64,000 nucleotides of DNA. It comes from DAOUKH01 sp964291475 (GTDB lineage: Bacteria > Chloroflexota > Dehalococcoidia > SHYB01). The notes under the pieces are model-generated. The model was not told the DNA's origin. It made no database searches and worked only from the letters and a program-made list of their open reading frames with translations. Position 1 is the first letter of the stretch. Each line of letters opens with the position of its first letter. The stretch spans positions 124,001-188,000 of the forward strand of contig OZ220083.1 of the NCBI GenBank assembly GCA_964291475.2, given 5' to 3'. Positions 51,838 through 59,673 of the stretch are shown here, in pieces. The position numbers and the translations under genes were made by a program.

Positions 51838-52293
51838 ATGCCCAAGGAAATCATCACCGCGAAGATGCGCGCCGCCATAGGCGTGAAGTCGAAGCCGGTC
51901 AGCTATCCCGTCGAGCGCTGGCACGTGCAGCGCTTCGCCGAGGCCATCGGCGACGACAACCCGCTCTACCGCGACGCCGAGTTCGCCAAGAAGCACGGCT
52001 ACCGCGACGTCACGGTCTCCCCCACCTTCCTCCGCTGCATGATCCCCGAGGCGCTGCCCATGGACCCCCGGGCGGAGAGCGGCCTCGACCGCGTACTCGA
52101 CGGCGGGAGCGAGTGGGAGTACTTCGAGCCGGTCTACCCCGGCGACACGATCACGGTGACCGCCGAGCATCTGGACATGAACGTCAAGTCGGGCAGGATG
52201 GGCGACATGTTCATCGGGCGGGTCATCACCACCTACGCCAACCAAGCGGGCAAGACCGTGGCGACGCAGACCTCGACGCGGATTCTCTACTAG
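51838..52293 (+). CDS. MaoC-like dehydratase, N-terminal (FAS1-type) subunit
   Basis: A 151-residue hot-dog protein with VQRFAEAIGDDNPLYRDAEF and VTVSPTFLRCMIPEALPMD, then EPVYPGDTITVTAEHLDMNV. It is half of a two-component enoyl-CoA hydratase. The second half is encoded 16 bases downstream. Together the two subunits form a hydratase as in Mycobacterium HadAB-like enzymes. The following SDRs would oxidise the hydroxyacyl-CoA product, giving a beta-oxidation-like module. Confidence 0.87.
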   Translation: MPKEIITAKMRAAIGVKSKPVSYPVERWHVQRFAEAIGDDNPLYRDAEFAKKHGYRDVTVSPTFLRCMIPEALPMDPRAESGLDRVLDGGSEWEYFEPVYPGDTITVTAEHLDMNVKSGRMGDMFIGRVITTYANQAGKTVATQTSTRILY

Positions 52294-52309
52294 CGGCAAG
52301 GAGCGATAC

Positions 52310-52732
52310 GTGGCTGTCTACTGGGACGACGTCAGCGAGGGGAGCGACATCCCCGAGATCAAGAAGAACTGCTCCACGCAGCAATTGGTGATGTACGCCG
52401 GCGCGTCGCTGGACTTCTATCAGATCCACTACGACAAGGACTTCGCGCTGAACAACAACCTGCCCGGCGTCATCATCCACGGCGCGCTCAAGAACGCCTG
52501 GCTGGGTCAGCTCGTGACTGGGTGGGCGGGCCCCGGCGCTCGTCTCCGCAAGTTGAGCGTGCAGTACCGCGGCATGGACGTGACCGATGAGGACCTCGTG
52601 CTCACCGGCACCGTCTCCCGCAAGTACGAGGAAGACGGCAAACATCTGGTCGATTGCAACATCTGGCTGCAGAACAGCAGGGGCGAAAAGACCACGCCGG
52701 GCGCGGCGACGTTGGAGCTGCCCACGCGATAG
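52310..52732 (+). CDS. MaoC-like dehydratase, C-terminal subunit
   Basis: A 140-residue hot-dog protein with the catalytic-type Asp-His pair in ASLDFYQIHYDKDFAL and GVIIHGALKNAW, the expected MaoC hydratase 2 motif. It starts with GTG 52310 behind AAGGAGC, 16 bases after subunit one, and the SDR gene starts 35 bases downstream. The pair should hydrate a trans-2-enoyl-CoA or related thioester. Confidence 0.88.
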   Translation: MAVYWDDVSEGSDIPEIKKNCSTQQLVMYAGASLDFYQIHYDKDFALNNNLPGVIIHGALKNAWLGQLVTGWAGPGARLRKLSVQYRGMDVTDEDLVLTGTVSRKYEEDGKHLVDCNIWLQNSRGEKTTPGAATLELPTR

Positions 52733-52767
52733 CGCCACGGCTTCAGGGAACGGTCGAGAGGAGAACG

Positions 52768-53715
52768 ATGGGCGAGTTGCTACAAGGGAAGATCGCGGTG
52801 GTCACCGGCGCGGGCGGCGGCATCGGGCGCGGCATCGCGCTGGCCTTCGCCGAGGAGGGCGCCAAGGTCGTCGTCAACGACCTCGGCGGCTCGACGCGGG
52901 GCGAGGGCGCATCGAAACAGTCCGCCGACATCGTCGTCGACGAGATCAAGGCGGCCGGCGGCGAGGCCGTGGCCAACTACGACAGCGTGGCCACGATGGA
53001 GGGCGGCGAGCGGATCATCAAGACCGCCCTCGACCGCTTCGGCGGCCTCGACATCCTCGTCACCTGCGCCGGCATCCTTCGCGACCGCATGCTCTTCAAC
53101 ATGACCGAGGAAGAGTGGGACGGCGTCTACAACACCCACCTCAAGGGCACCTTCGCCTGCGTCAAGCCCGCCGCCATCGTCATGCGGCAGCAGCGCTCGG
53201 GGCGGATCATCACGCTGACCTCTACGTCGGGACTGTACGGCAACACCGGCCAGTGCAACTACTCGGCGGCCAAGTCGGGCATCGCCGGCCTCGTCAAAGT
53301 GATCTGCAAGGACATGGGCCGCTACGGCGTCACGGTGAACTCGATCGCCCCCATGGCGGGCACCCGCATGACCCTGACCGACGAATACCTTCAGGCCCTC
53401 GAAAAGCGCAAGGCTTCGGGCGTGACCCGGGAGGGTTTCGCCGGCGGCGTGGCGCCGACCGACCTCTCCACCCTCGACCCCCTCGACGTGGCCCCGCTTG
53501 CCGTCTTTCTGGCTAGCGACGCCTCCGCAAACGTCAACGGACAGGTGCTCTTCATCGGCGGGAGCAAGGTTTCGTACGTCCAGCCGCCACGGGCCGTCAA
53601 GACCATCTTCAAGCCGGGCCTGTGGACGGTGGACGAGCTCATCGACGCCGTGCCCGGCACACTGATGGAAGGGGTGACCAACCCCGCACCGCCCGCGGAG
53701 CCGGCAAAGAGTTAG
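52768..53715 (+). CDS. MFE-2-like SDR (hydroxyacyl-CoA dehydrogenase type)
   Basis: A 315-residue SDR of the peroxisomal multifunctional-enzyme/17beta-HSD4 group. It has TGAGGGIGRGIALAFAEEGA, VVNDLGGSTRGEG, CAGILRDRMLFNMTEEEWDG and NYSAAKSGIAG (Tyr-x3-Lys), with Ser in TSTSGLYGNT. A C-terminal extension (about 50 residues) follows the SDR core. It lies directly after the MaoC pair, as would be expected if it oxidises the hydrated thioester. A close paralogue follows. Confidence 0.9.
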   Translation: MGELLQGKIAVVTGAGGGIGRGIALAFAEEGAKVVVNDLGGSTRGEGASKQSADIVVDEIKAAGGEAVANYDSVATMEGGERIIKTALDRFGGLDILVTCAGILRDRMLFNMTEEEWDGVYNTHLKGTFACVKPAAIVMRQQRSGRIITLTSTSGLYGNTGQCNYSAAKSGIAGLVKVICKDMGRYGVTVNSIAPMAGTRMTLTDEYLQALEKRKASGVTREGFAGGVAPTDLSTLDPLDVAPLAVFLASDASANVNGQVLFIGGSKVSYVQPPRAVKTIFKPGLWTVDELIDAVPGTLMEGVTNPAPPAEPAKS

Positions 53716-53747
53716 GCGCGCCGCAGCCCCCAAGAGGAGAGACCGAT

Positions 53748-54674
53748 ATGGCGAAACATCTAGAAGGCAAGGTCGCCGTCGTCACCGGCGGCGGGCGCGG
53801 CATCGGACGCGGCATGTGCCTCGAGCTGGCGCGGCACGGCGCCAAGGTCATCGTGAACGACCTCGGCGGCCACTTCGACGGCACCGGCGCCTCCAACGAG
53901 CCCGCCGACGAGGTCGTCAACACGATCAAAGCCGAGGGCGGCGACGCGGCGGCGGTCTACGAGTCGGTCGCGTCGATGGAGGGCGGCGAGCGCATCGTGC
54001 AGGCCGCCCTCGACAACTTCGGCCGCCTCGACGCCATGATTCACGCCGCGGGCATCCTCCGCGACCGCATGATCTTCAACATGACCGAGGAGGAGTGGGA
54101 CGCCGTGATGGCGGTCCACCTGAAGGGCATGTTCGCCGTGGGCAAGCCGTCGGCGATCATCTTCCGCCAGCAGCGGAGCGGGACGCTGATCGGCTTCTCG
54201 TCCACCTCCGGCCTCGTCGGAAACGCCGGTCAGGGGAATTACGGCGCCGCCAAGGACGGCATCGCCGGCTTCATCCGCACGGCGGCGCGCGACCTCGGCA
54301 AGTACGGCGTGACGTGCAACGTCATCGCCCCCTCCGCCGACACCCGCATGGTGCAGAGCGTCTCCAACGAAGCACGCGCCAAGCGCACGCAGGCGGGCAT
54401 CGCCTCCGCCGGCGGCGGCCTCGCCCAGCAACGCGACCCCTCGGCCATCGCGCCCCTTGTCGCCTACCTGTGCACCGACCACGCCCGCAACATCAACGGC
54501 CAGACCTTCTTCATCCAGGACGGCGAAATATCCCTGATGAACAACCCCTACGCCTCCAAGACGATGGAGAAGCCCAGCGGCCGCTGGACGGCAGAAGAGA
54601 TCGCGCTGCTCTACCCCAACACCATCGGCCGCGAAGTCGTCAACCCCGCGCCCCCACAGCCGCCCAAGGGCTAG
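53748..54674 (+). CDS. MFE-2-like SDR, paralogue of the preceding gene
   Basis: A 308-residue SDR with TGGGRGIGRGMCLELARHGA, VNDLGGHFDGTGASNE, AAGILRDRMIFNMTEEEWDA and NYGAAKDGIAGF (Tyr-x3-Lys). The N-terminal two-thirds match the preceding gene closely and the tail (TIGREVVNPAPPQPPKG) is related, so it probably arose by tandem duplication. The ATG follows AGAGGAGAG. It may serve a different chain length or stereoisomer. Confidence 0.9.
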   Translation: MAKHLEGKVAVVTGGGRGIGRGMCLELARHGAKVIVNDLGGHFDGTGASNEPADEVVNTIKAEGGDAAAVYESVASMEGGERIVQAALDNFGRLDAMIHAAGILRDRMIFNMTEEEWDAVMAVHLKGMFAVGKPSAIIFRQQRSGTLIGFSSTSGLVGNAGQGNYGAAKDGIAGFIRTAARDLGKYGVTCNVIAPSADTRMVQSVSNEARAKRTQAGIASAGGGLAQQRDPSAIAPLVAYLCTDHARNINGQTFFIQDGEISLMNNPYASKTMEKPSGRWTAEEIALLYPNTIGREVVNPAPPQPPKG

Positions 54675-54677
54675 CCG

Positions 54678-54935
54678 ATGCCCACGTACGGCGTGACGGA
54701 GTTTAAGGCGAGATTCAGCGAGATACTCCGCAACCTCGACGACGGGGAAGAGGTGATCGTCACCCGCCGCGGGAAGCCGCGCGCCCGGTTCACCCGCATA
54801 CGGCACTCCCCCGACGACAAGCTACCGCTCAGAACGCTGCGGGGGGCCTTCTCGCACCGCCTTCCCGACGCGAGCTACCAGGACTTCCTCGACATCAAGA
54901 AGATCTGGGAGCCCCGGATGCCGCCGGACGACTAA
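54678..54935 (+). CDS. Phd/YefM-type antitoxin, apparently orphan
   Basis: An 85-residue prevent-host-death protein. MPTYGVTEFKARFSEILRNL and EEVIVTRRGKPRARF form the conserved N-terminal DNA-binding fold; the C-terminal DIKKIWEPRMPPDD resembles antitoxin tails that bind a VapC partner. It begins 3 bases after the SDR stop. The following gene is on the opposite strand and no toxin follows, so it appears orphaned. A toxin could have been lost, or the antitoxin may act on a remote one. Confidence 0.85.
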   Translation: MPTYGVTEFKARFSEILRNLDDGEEVIVTRRGKPRARFTRIRHSPDDKLPLRTLRGAFSHRLPDASYQDFLDIKKIWEPRMPPDD

Positions 54936-54992
54936 GGCGTCACACGAACGTCCTGGATGGGCCGGCGTCCGCAGCGTGTTCCGGTTGGTCGC

Positions 54993-55544
54993 CTAGTCAG
55001 CGGCTTGCGCCTCTTGGGCGATGATCTCGTACCCCCGGGACAGGCTACCGCCCCAGGGGACAAGCCACTCCGGTGGATCGTCTGGATTGACAGTGAGCCA
55101 AGCGGTATCGGAACCTGATTGGCCGAGATGCTGGGATCCTATCATGCCCATATCCCACCAAGACATGAGGGTGTCCTTTGGAATCGCCCAGCAATGTGCA
55201 TCGAACGGACTAATGCCTAGGCAAACCAGCAACTCAAAATCCTCATCCCGCAACTGCTGGAATGCATAAGTCCCGTCGGCCCACAAAGAAGAGCTTTTGA
55301 CTCTTACACGAAGACCTTCAATCGTGCGGTCCGCTCCTCTGCCCCGTGATCTAGAAACATGCAAGCCCCTCTCGATGCACCATCTCTCGACTAGCTTCTT
55401 GCATATCGCACCCTTCTGACTTGAAGGACACGTCTGAATCCACGCGAAGGGGCTTCCGGTCCAGTCCACCCCATCGTCCTGATATTCTCCCGCCATATTT
55501 ACGGACAAATCCGTTAGGGTCTGAAAATCAGGATCAGAAGACAT
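54993..55544 (-). CDS. Restriction-endonuclease-like protein of a type II RM pair
   Basis: A 183-residue protein whose DNA has visibly lower G+C (around half) than its surroundings. It resembles a restriction-enzyme family with SPFAWIQTCPSSQKGAICKK at the N-terminus, an ADRTIEGLRVRVKSSSLW core and FQQLRDEDFELLVCLGISPF followed by DAHCWAIPKD. The core matches a PD-(D/E)xK site with Asp in ADRT. Where homologues, as I remember them, read E-x-K, this one reads R-V-K, so cleavage may be impaired. It overlaps the methyltransferase gene by 11 bases. I rate the family call as moderate. Confidence 0.65.
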   Translation of the reverse strand: MSSDPDFQTLTDLSVNMAGEYQDDGVDWTGSPFAWIQTCPSSQKGAICKKLVERWCIERGLHVSRSRGRGADRTIEGLRVRVKSSSLWADGTYAFQQLRDEDFELLVCLGISPFDAHCWAIPKDTLMSWWDMGMIGSQHLGQSGSDTAWLTVNPDDPPEWLVPWGGSLSRGYEIIAQEAQAAD

Positions 55545-56403
55545 GTTCACTCTCCACCTCAGGCGCGAAGCGGGCTAGGCGCCGCGCCATGACGTCGACG
55601 GCCTCGGCGTTGTTGTCGATCAAGGTGTAGTTGCGGCCGAGGAGGGCCGCCGCCTCGCCGAGCGTGCCCGACCCCGCGAAGAAGTCGAGCAGCTCGTCGC
55701 CGGGGTTCGAGTGCACCCGCACGATCCGGTCGAGCAGGCGGAGCGGCTTCTGGGTCGCGTAGCCGGTCTTCTCCTTGCCCGTGGGGCTCACGATGGTCTG
55801 CCACCAGACGTCGGTCGGCGTCTTGCCCCGCGCCGCCTTCTCGGGCGTCACCAGACCGGGCGCCATGTACGGAATCCTGTCGATGGCGTCGTAGTGGTAA
55901 GTGTAGCGCTTCGGGTCGCGGACGTACCAGAGGATGTTGTCGTGCTTCGCCGACCACCGCCGCTTGCTCCGCGCGCCGTAGTCGTAGGCCCAGATGATCT
56001 CGTTCATGAAGCAGTCCTGCCCGAAGACCTCGTCGAGCATCACCTTGCAGTAGTGCACCTCACGGTAGTCGACGTGGAGAAAGAAGCTGCCGTCGGAAGT
56101 CAGGACCCTTAGCGCCTCCTCGAACCGCGGGCGCATAAAGGCGAGGTAGTCGTCGAAGGCGTCGTCGAAGGCGCTGGCTCCGAGCCGTTCCGTGCGGTAG
56201 GTCTGGCCCTTGTAGCCGGTGCGGTCGCCGCCTTCGTCCCGGACCGTGCGCAGTCGAAGCCGCCGCTGGGTGCGCCCCGTGTTGAAGGGCGGGTCGATGT
56301 AGATCAGGTGGAAGGCGCCGTCGGGGAGCGTCTTGAGGACGTCGAGGTTGTCGCCGAGCACGATGCGCCCGCGGGGCGGCGCGTTCGCATCGGGCGGGGG
56401 CAT
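55534..56403 (-). CDS. Beta-class DNA methyltransferase (N4/N6) of a restriction-modification system
   Basis: A 289-residue amino-methyltransferase. Motif IV is YIDPPFNTG (residues 37-43). The C-terminal GDELLDFFAGSGTLGEAAAL is motif I, so the order DPPY...FxGxG defines the beta class. AYDYGARSKRRWSAKHDNIL and YATQKPLRLLDRI are the standard family blocks. It modifies N4-cytosine or N6-adenine at an unknown site and protects against the endonuclease encoded by the overlapping downstream gene. The gene has ordinary high G+C. Confidence 0.88.
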   Translation of the reverse strand: MPPPDANAPPRGRIVLGDNLDVLKTLPDGAFHLIYIDPPFNTGRTQRRLRLRTVRDEGGDRTGYKGQTYRTERLGASAFDDAFDDYLAFMRPRFEEALRVLTSDGSFFLHVDYREVHYCKVMLDEVFGQDCFMNEIIWAYDYGARSKRRWSAKHDNILWYVRDPKRYTYHYDAIDRIPYMAPGLVTPEKAARGKTPTDVWWQTIVSPTGKEKTGYATQKPLRLLDRIVRVHSNPGDELLDFFAGSGTLGEAAALLGRNYTLIDNNAEAVDVMARRLARFAPEVESEHVF

Positions 56404-56409
56404 CTCTTC

Positions 56410-56970
56410 CTAGTCCGCGACGGACTCGACGGAGGCGCCGTCCCGATCGCGGGCCTCCCAGTCCTCTTTGCGGACTTCCATCATCAGGAAGGTGTGGCCG
56501 TTGCGATAGACCTTGCCCAGCGCAGTGAAGCCGGCCTTCAGGAAACTCTTCTGCGCGCGCACGTTCCAGTCCAGCGTGTGCAGGTAGATGCGGCGCAGGC
56601 CGACCTCGGCGAAGCCGTAGTCGAGCAGCAGCTCCACGGCCTCGGCGCCGAACGCTTTGTCCCAGTAGCGGCGGTCGCCGATCATGATGCCGAGCTCGGC
56701 CTCGCCCTTGGCGTGGTTGATGTCGTAGACCATGCAGTTGCCGATGTGGGAGCCGTCGAGCGCGTCGATGCCGAAGCGAAGCCGCCGCCGCGCCGGGTAG
56801 AGAAGCTCGTCCTCGTACCGCATCATGGCGTCCTGGAACGAGAGCCTGCTGGGGCGGGCGGCGTCGAGACGGCACAGCTCCTCGTCGATGCTCCACGCGT
56901 AGTCGTTGGGCGCGTCGGTGCGGCGCTTCTCCCGCAGGACGACCTTAGACCCCTGGCGGCGCAGCCGCAT
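56410..56970 (-). CDS. GNAT-family acetyltransferase
   Basis: A 186-residue acetyltransferase with the Rim-like core GNCMVYDINHAKGEAELGIM, followed by YWDKAFGAEAVELLLDYGFA and LRRIYLHTLDWNVRAQKSFL (motifs A and B). The substrate may be a protein N-terminus or an antibiotic-like amine. It overlaps the Nudix gene start by about 26 bases, and the methyltransferase gene follows 6 bases downstream, so the four genes form a compact operon. Confidence 0.87.
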   Translation of the reverse strand: MRLRRQGSKVVLREKRRTDAPNDYAWSIDEELCRLDAARPSRLSFQDAMMRYEDELLYPARRRLRFGIDALDGSHIGNCMVYDINHAKGEAELGIMIGDRRYWDKAFGAEAVELLLDYGFAEVGLRRIYLHTLDWNVRAQKSFLKAGFTALGKVYRNGHTFLMMEVRKEDWEARDRDGASVESVAD

Positions 56971-57487
56971 GGCTCCCTCTCCGTTCGATCTCGGCGATCC
57001 CCTTGCGGACGACGTCGCGCTCGGTGGGATAGGTCATTACGTCGGTCGCGCGGTCGGCGGGGAACCACTGCACGCGGTCGAATTCGGGGTCGTGGTCGTC
57101 CGTCGATCCGCCGGTGAAAGCCATGAGGTAGAAGGCCACCTTCTTCTGTACCCGCACACCGGGCCTGGCGAACCAATACGTTATGTCACCGAGCCCGCCT
57201 TCGATCTCGACTTCGAGGCCGGTCTCCTCGCGCACCTCGCGGAGGGCCGTCTGCGCGACGGACTCACCGGGCTCCGGCGTGCCCTTGGGCAAGCTCCACG
57301 TGCCGCCTTCGTCGCGGCCGCAGAGGACGACCTCGGCGCCGGCGTCGCCGATACGGTAGACGACGCCCCCGGCGGAAAAATGTCGTTCGAAGTCCACGAT
57401 TTTGTGCGGGCGGCGTACTCCCCACTTGCTTTGAGGGACGGCCTCGCTCCCGCGGATTAGTCTAGGTTCGCCCTTTTGGGGGGTCAA
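56945..57487 (-). CDS. Nudix hydrolase
   Basis: A 180-residue Nudix protein. The Nudix box GTPEPGESVAQTALREVREE followed by TGLE fits G-x5-E-x7-REUxEExGU. The N-terminal SAGGVVYRIGDAGAEVVLCG and KGTPEP resemble Ap4A/MutT-type enzymes that hydrolyse nucleoside polyphosphates. It is the first gene of the compact operon Nudix-GNAT-methyltransferase-restriction gene, though it may be an unrelated neighbour. Confidence 0.9.
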   Translation of the reverse strand: MTPQKGEPRLIRGSEAVPQSKWGVRRPHKIVDFERHFSAGGVVYRIGDAGAEVVLCGRDEGGTWSLPKGTPEPGESVAQTALREVREETGLEVEIEGGLGDITYWFARPGVRVQKKVAFYLMAFTGGSTDDHDPEFDRVQWFPADRATDVMTYPTERDVVRKGIAEIERRGSHAAAPPGV

Positions 57488-57521
57488 GCGCGGCCGCCTA
57501 GCCCCACTTCGAGCTCTCCCC

Positions 57522-57527
57522 TACAAT
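57522..57527 (+). promoter_or_regulatory. -10 element upstream of the nitroreductase gene
   Basis: TACAAT followed by CGC lies 42 bases before the ATG, the same TANAATCGC signature as other starts in the window. Confidence 0.4.
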
Positions 57528-57569
57528 CGCCGGAGCAGGGCGAGGCCAACGGCCCTGGGAGGGTGACCG

Positions 57570-58166
57570 ATGCATGTCTTCGAAGCCATGAGCACGATGC
57601 GGAGCGTCCGTCTCTTCACGGACGAGCCGGTGAGCCACGAGCAACTGGAGCGCATCCTGCGCATGGCGCAGTTCGCGCCAAACGGCAGCAACGAGCAGCG
57701 CTACCGCTTCATCGTGGTGCGCGACGCGGCGCAGCGGGCCCAGATCGGCGGCCTTTACCGCGACGGGATACTCCACGCCATGGGCCTCGACGACATCGAC
57801 GAGGCCGTCGCGCAGGCGGCGGGCCAGGGCTACATGCGGCGGGAGGTCGTGGCGCTCGCCAGGGATATGCCCACGACGCCGCCGGTGCTCATCTTCGCCG
57901 GCGGCACGGGCAACTTTCACTCGGAGCCGGCGGCGTCGGTCTTCCCCGCCGTCCAGAACCTCTGCCTTGCCGCATGGGCGATGGGCCTGGGGACGATCAT
58001 CACCACCGCCTGGCAGCGCAGGGAGGCCGAAGTCCGCGAGGTCCTCGGCGTACCCGACGACGTCTACCTCGGCGCGCTCATTCCTCTTGGCCATCCCGCC
58101 CGCGAGTACGGGCCTCCGAAGCGCGGCCCGCTGGAAGAGATCATCTCCTACGACCGCTGGAGCTAG
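57570..58166 (+). CDS. Nitroreductase family FMN enzyme
   Basis: A 198-residue nitroreductase with N-terminal RSVRLFTDEPVSHEQLERIL, FMN-binding APNGSNEQRYRFIVVRD and AAWAMGLGTIITTAWQRREA, and a C-terminal YLGALIPLGHPAREYG. Such enzymes reduce nitro groups or quinones with NAD(P)H; substrate unknown. GGGAGGGTGACC precedes the ATG. It is transcribed alone. Confidence 0.9.
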   Translation: MHVFEAMSTMRSVRLFTDEPVSHEQLERILRMAQFAPNGSNEQRYRFIVVRDAAQRAQIGGLYRDGILHAMGLDDIDEAVAQAAGQGYMRREVVALARDMPTTPPVLIFAGGTGNFHSEPAASVFPAVQNLCLAAWAMGLGTIITTAWQRREAEVREVLGVPDDVYLGALIPLGHPAREYGPPKRGPLEEIISYDRWS

Positions 58167-58294
58167 CCCGCCCCGAATCCTTCGACGTCGAAAATCTCTC
58201 GACATTCCTCCTCTATAACGGTGTCTAGCAGCCCGCCTCCCACCCCAAGGCGGTGCGCAAGGACCACGGAGCGCACGGCGCTGAGGAGCGAGAG

Positions 58295-58918
58295 ATGACG
58301 ATACGACGCTGGTTAGTCATTCCGGCGGTCGCGGGCCTGGCCGCGATCGCCGCCTTGGGCGGGATAGCCGCCGCGGGCAGCGGCGAACGCGGGGAGACCG
58401 GCTCGCAGGTGGCCGAGATCCTCGACCTTGACGAGCAGACCGTCACCGACGCCTTCGACCAGGCAAGGCAGCAACAGTTCGACGAGGCCCTGCAGGCCCG
58501 GCTCGACAAGCTCGTCGAAGCGGAGCGGATCACCCAGGCGCAGGCCGACGAGGTCAAGGCCTGGTATGACGACCGCCCCGAGGGCGTCCCCGGCTTCGGT
58601 TTCGGGTTCGGTAAGCGAGGCTTCCACCGCGGCGGCGGCGACATCGGCGCCCTCGTGGCCGAGATCCTCGAAGTCGACGAGCAGACCCTCGCAGACGCCA
58701 TCGACCAAGCGCGAGACGAGCAGTTCCAGGCCCGGCTCGACCAAGCGGTTGAGGACGGAAGGCTCACCCAGGAGCAGGCCGACGCGATAGCCGAGCGCTA
58801 CGGGGACGGCGACTTCAAGGAGCGCAAGGGACGCCACGGCAAAAGCTGGCTGCGCGGCGGCACGCACGACGCCGACGGCATAAAGGCCGGCGCGGGACCA
58901 GAGACCACGTCCACCTAG
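58295..58918 (+). CDS. Exported protein with two copies of a helical acidic repeat
   Basis: A 207-residue protein with a signal-anchor (about residues 7-27). Two homologous helical domains of about 55 residues follow: VAEILDLDEQTVTDAFDQAR ... AERITQAQADEVKAWYD and VAEILEVDEQTLADAIDQAR ... DGRLTQEQADAIAERYG. Linker segments are Gly/Phe/Arg-rich (GFGFGFGKRGFHRGGG). The repeats resemble the small secreted or periplasmic domains sometimes found near two-component systems. The gene is 65 bases before the response regulator, on the same strand, so an envelope-sensing or accessory role is possible. Confidence 0.7.
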   Translation: MTIRRWLVIPAVAGLAAIAALGGIAAAGSGERGETGSQVAEILDLDEQTVTDAFDQARQQQFDEALQARLDKLVEAERITQAQADEVKAWYDDRPEGVPGFGFGFGKRGFHRGGGDIGALVAEILEVDEQTLADAIDQARDEQFQARLDQAVEDGRLTQEQADAIAERYGDGDFKERKGRHGKSWLRGGTHDADGIKAGAGPETTST

Positions 58919-58983
58919 GTGTAGACTCCGAGGGGGAGCGCGGGCAGCGCCATCGCCCGCCCTCCCCCTCCCCTTCCCACGTC

Positions 58984-59673
58984 ATGCCGAGCAAGATTCT
59001 CATCATCGAAGACGACCCCAACGCCGCCGAGCTCGCGCGGCTCTATCTGTCCAAGGACGGCCACGACGTGCTGACCGCCCTCGACGGCGAGAAGGGGCTG
59101 CGCCTCGCGCTCGACGAGGCGCCCGACCTCATCGTCCTCGACCTCATGCTCCCCGGCCTCGACGGCATGAGCATCTGCCGGAGGGTGCGGGAGGAGTCGG
59201 AGGTGCCCATCGTGATGCTCACCGCGCGGGTGGAGGAGGAGGACCGGCTTTCGGGGCTGGAGAGCGGCGCCGACGACTACGTGACCAAGCCGTTCAGTCC
59301 CCGCGAGCTTGCCGCGCGGGTGCGCGCCGTCCTCCGCCGCACCGCCCGCGACGCCCTCGACCGAGGCCCGAACGATCTGGCCGCCGGCGGGGTGCGGGCC
59401 GACGTCCGCAGTCACGCCGCGTGGGTCAACGGGACGGATCTCAACCTAACCCGCACCGAGTTCCGCATCCTCGTGCTGTTCCTGCGCGAGCCCGGGCGCA
59501 CCTTCTCCCGCGACCAGATCATCGACGCCGTGTACGGCTACGACTTCGAAGGCTTCGACCGCGCCGTGGATTCGCAGATCTACAACCTGCGCCGGAAGCT
59601 CGGCAAGACGCCGCACGGCAACCAGTACATCCGCACGGTCTACGGCGAAGGCTACCGGTTCGACGATGCGTAG
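58984..59673 (+). CDS. OmpR/PhoB-family response regulator
   Basis: A 229-residue regulator. The receiver has an acidic pocket (EDDPN), phospho-acceptor Asp53 (IVLDLMLPGLDG), and Lys in YVTKPFSP. The winged-helix output domain (about 130-229) includes LTRTEFRILVLFLREPGRTF, AVDSQIYNLRRKLG and RTVYGEGYRFDD. It overlaps the kinase gene by 8 bases, so the two are coupled. Target genes are unknown; the exported protein upstream is a candidate. Confidence 0.93.
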   Translation: MPSKILIIEDDPNAAELARLYLSKDGHDVLTALDGEKGLRLALDEAPDLIVLDLMLPGLDGMSICRRVREESEVPIVMLTARVEEEDRLSGLESGADDYVTKPFSPRELAARVRAVLRRTARDALDRGPNDLAAGGVRADVRSHAAWVNGTDLNLTRTEFRILVLFLREPGRTFSRDQIIDAVYGYDFEGFDRAVDSQIYNLRRKLGKTPHGNQYIRTVYGEGYRFDDA

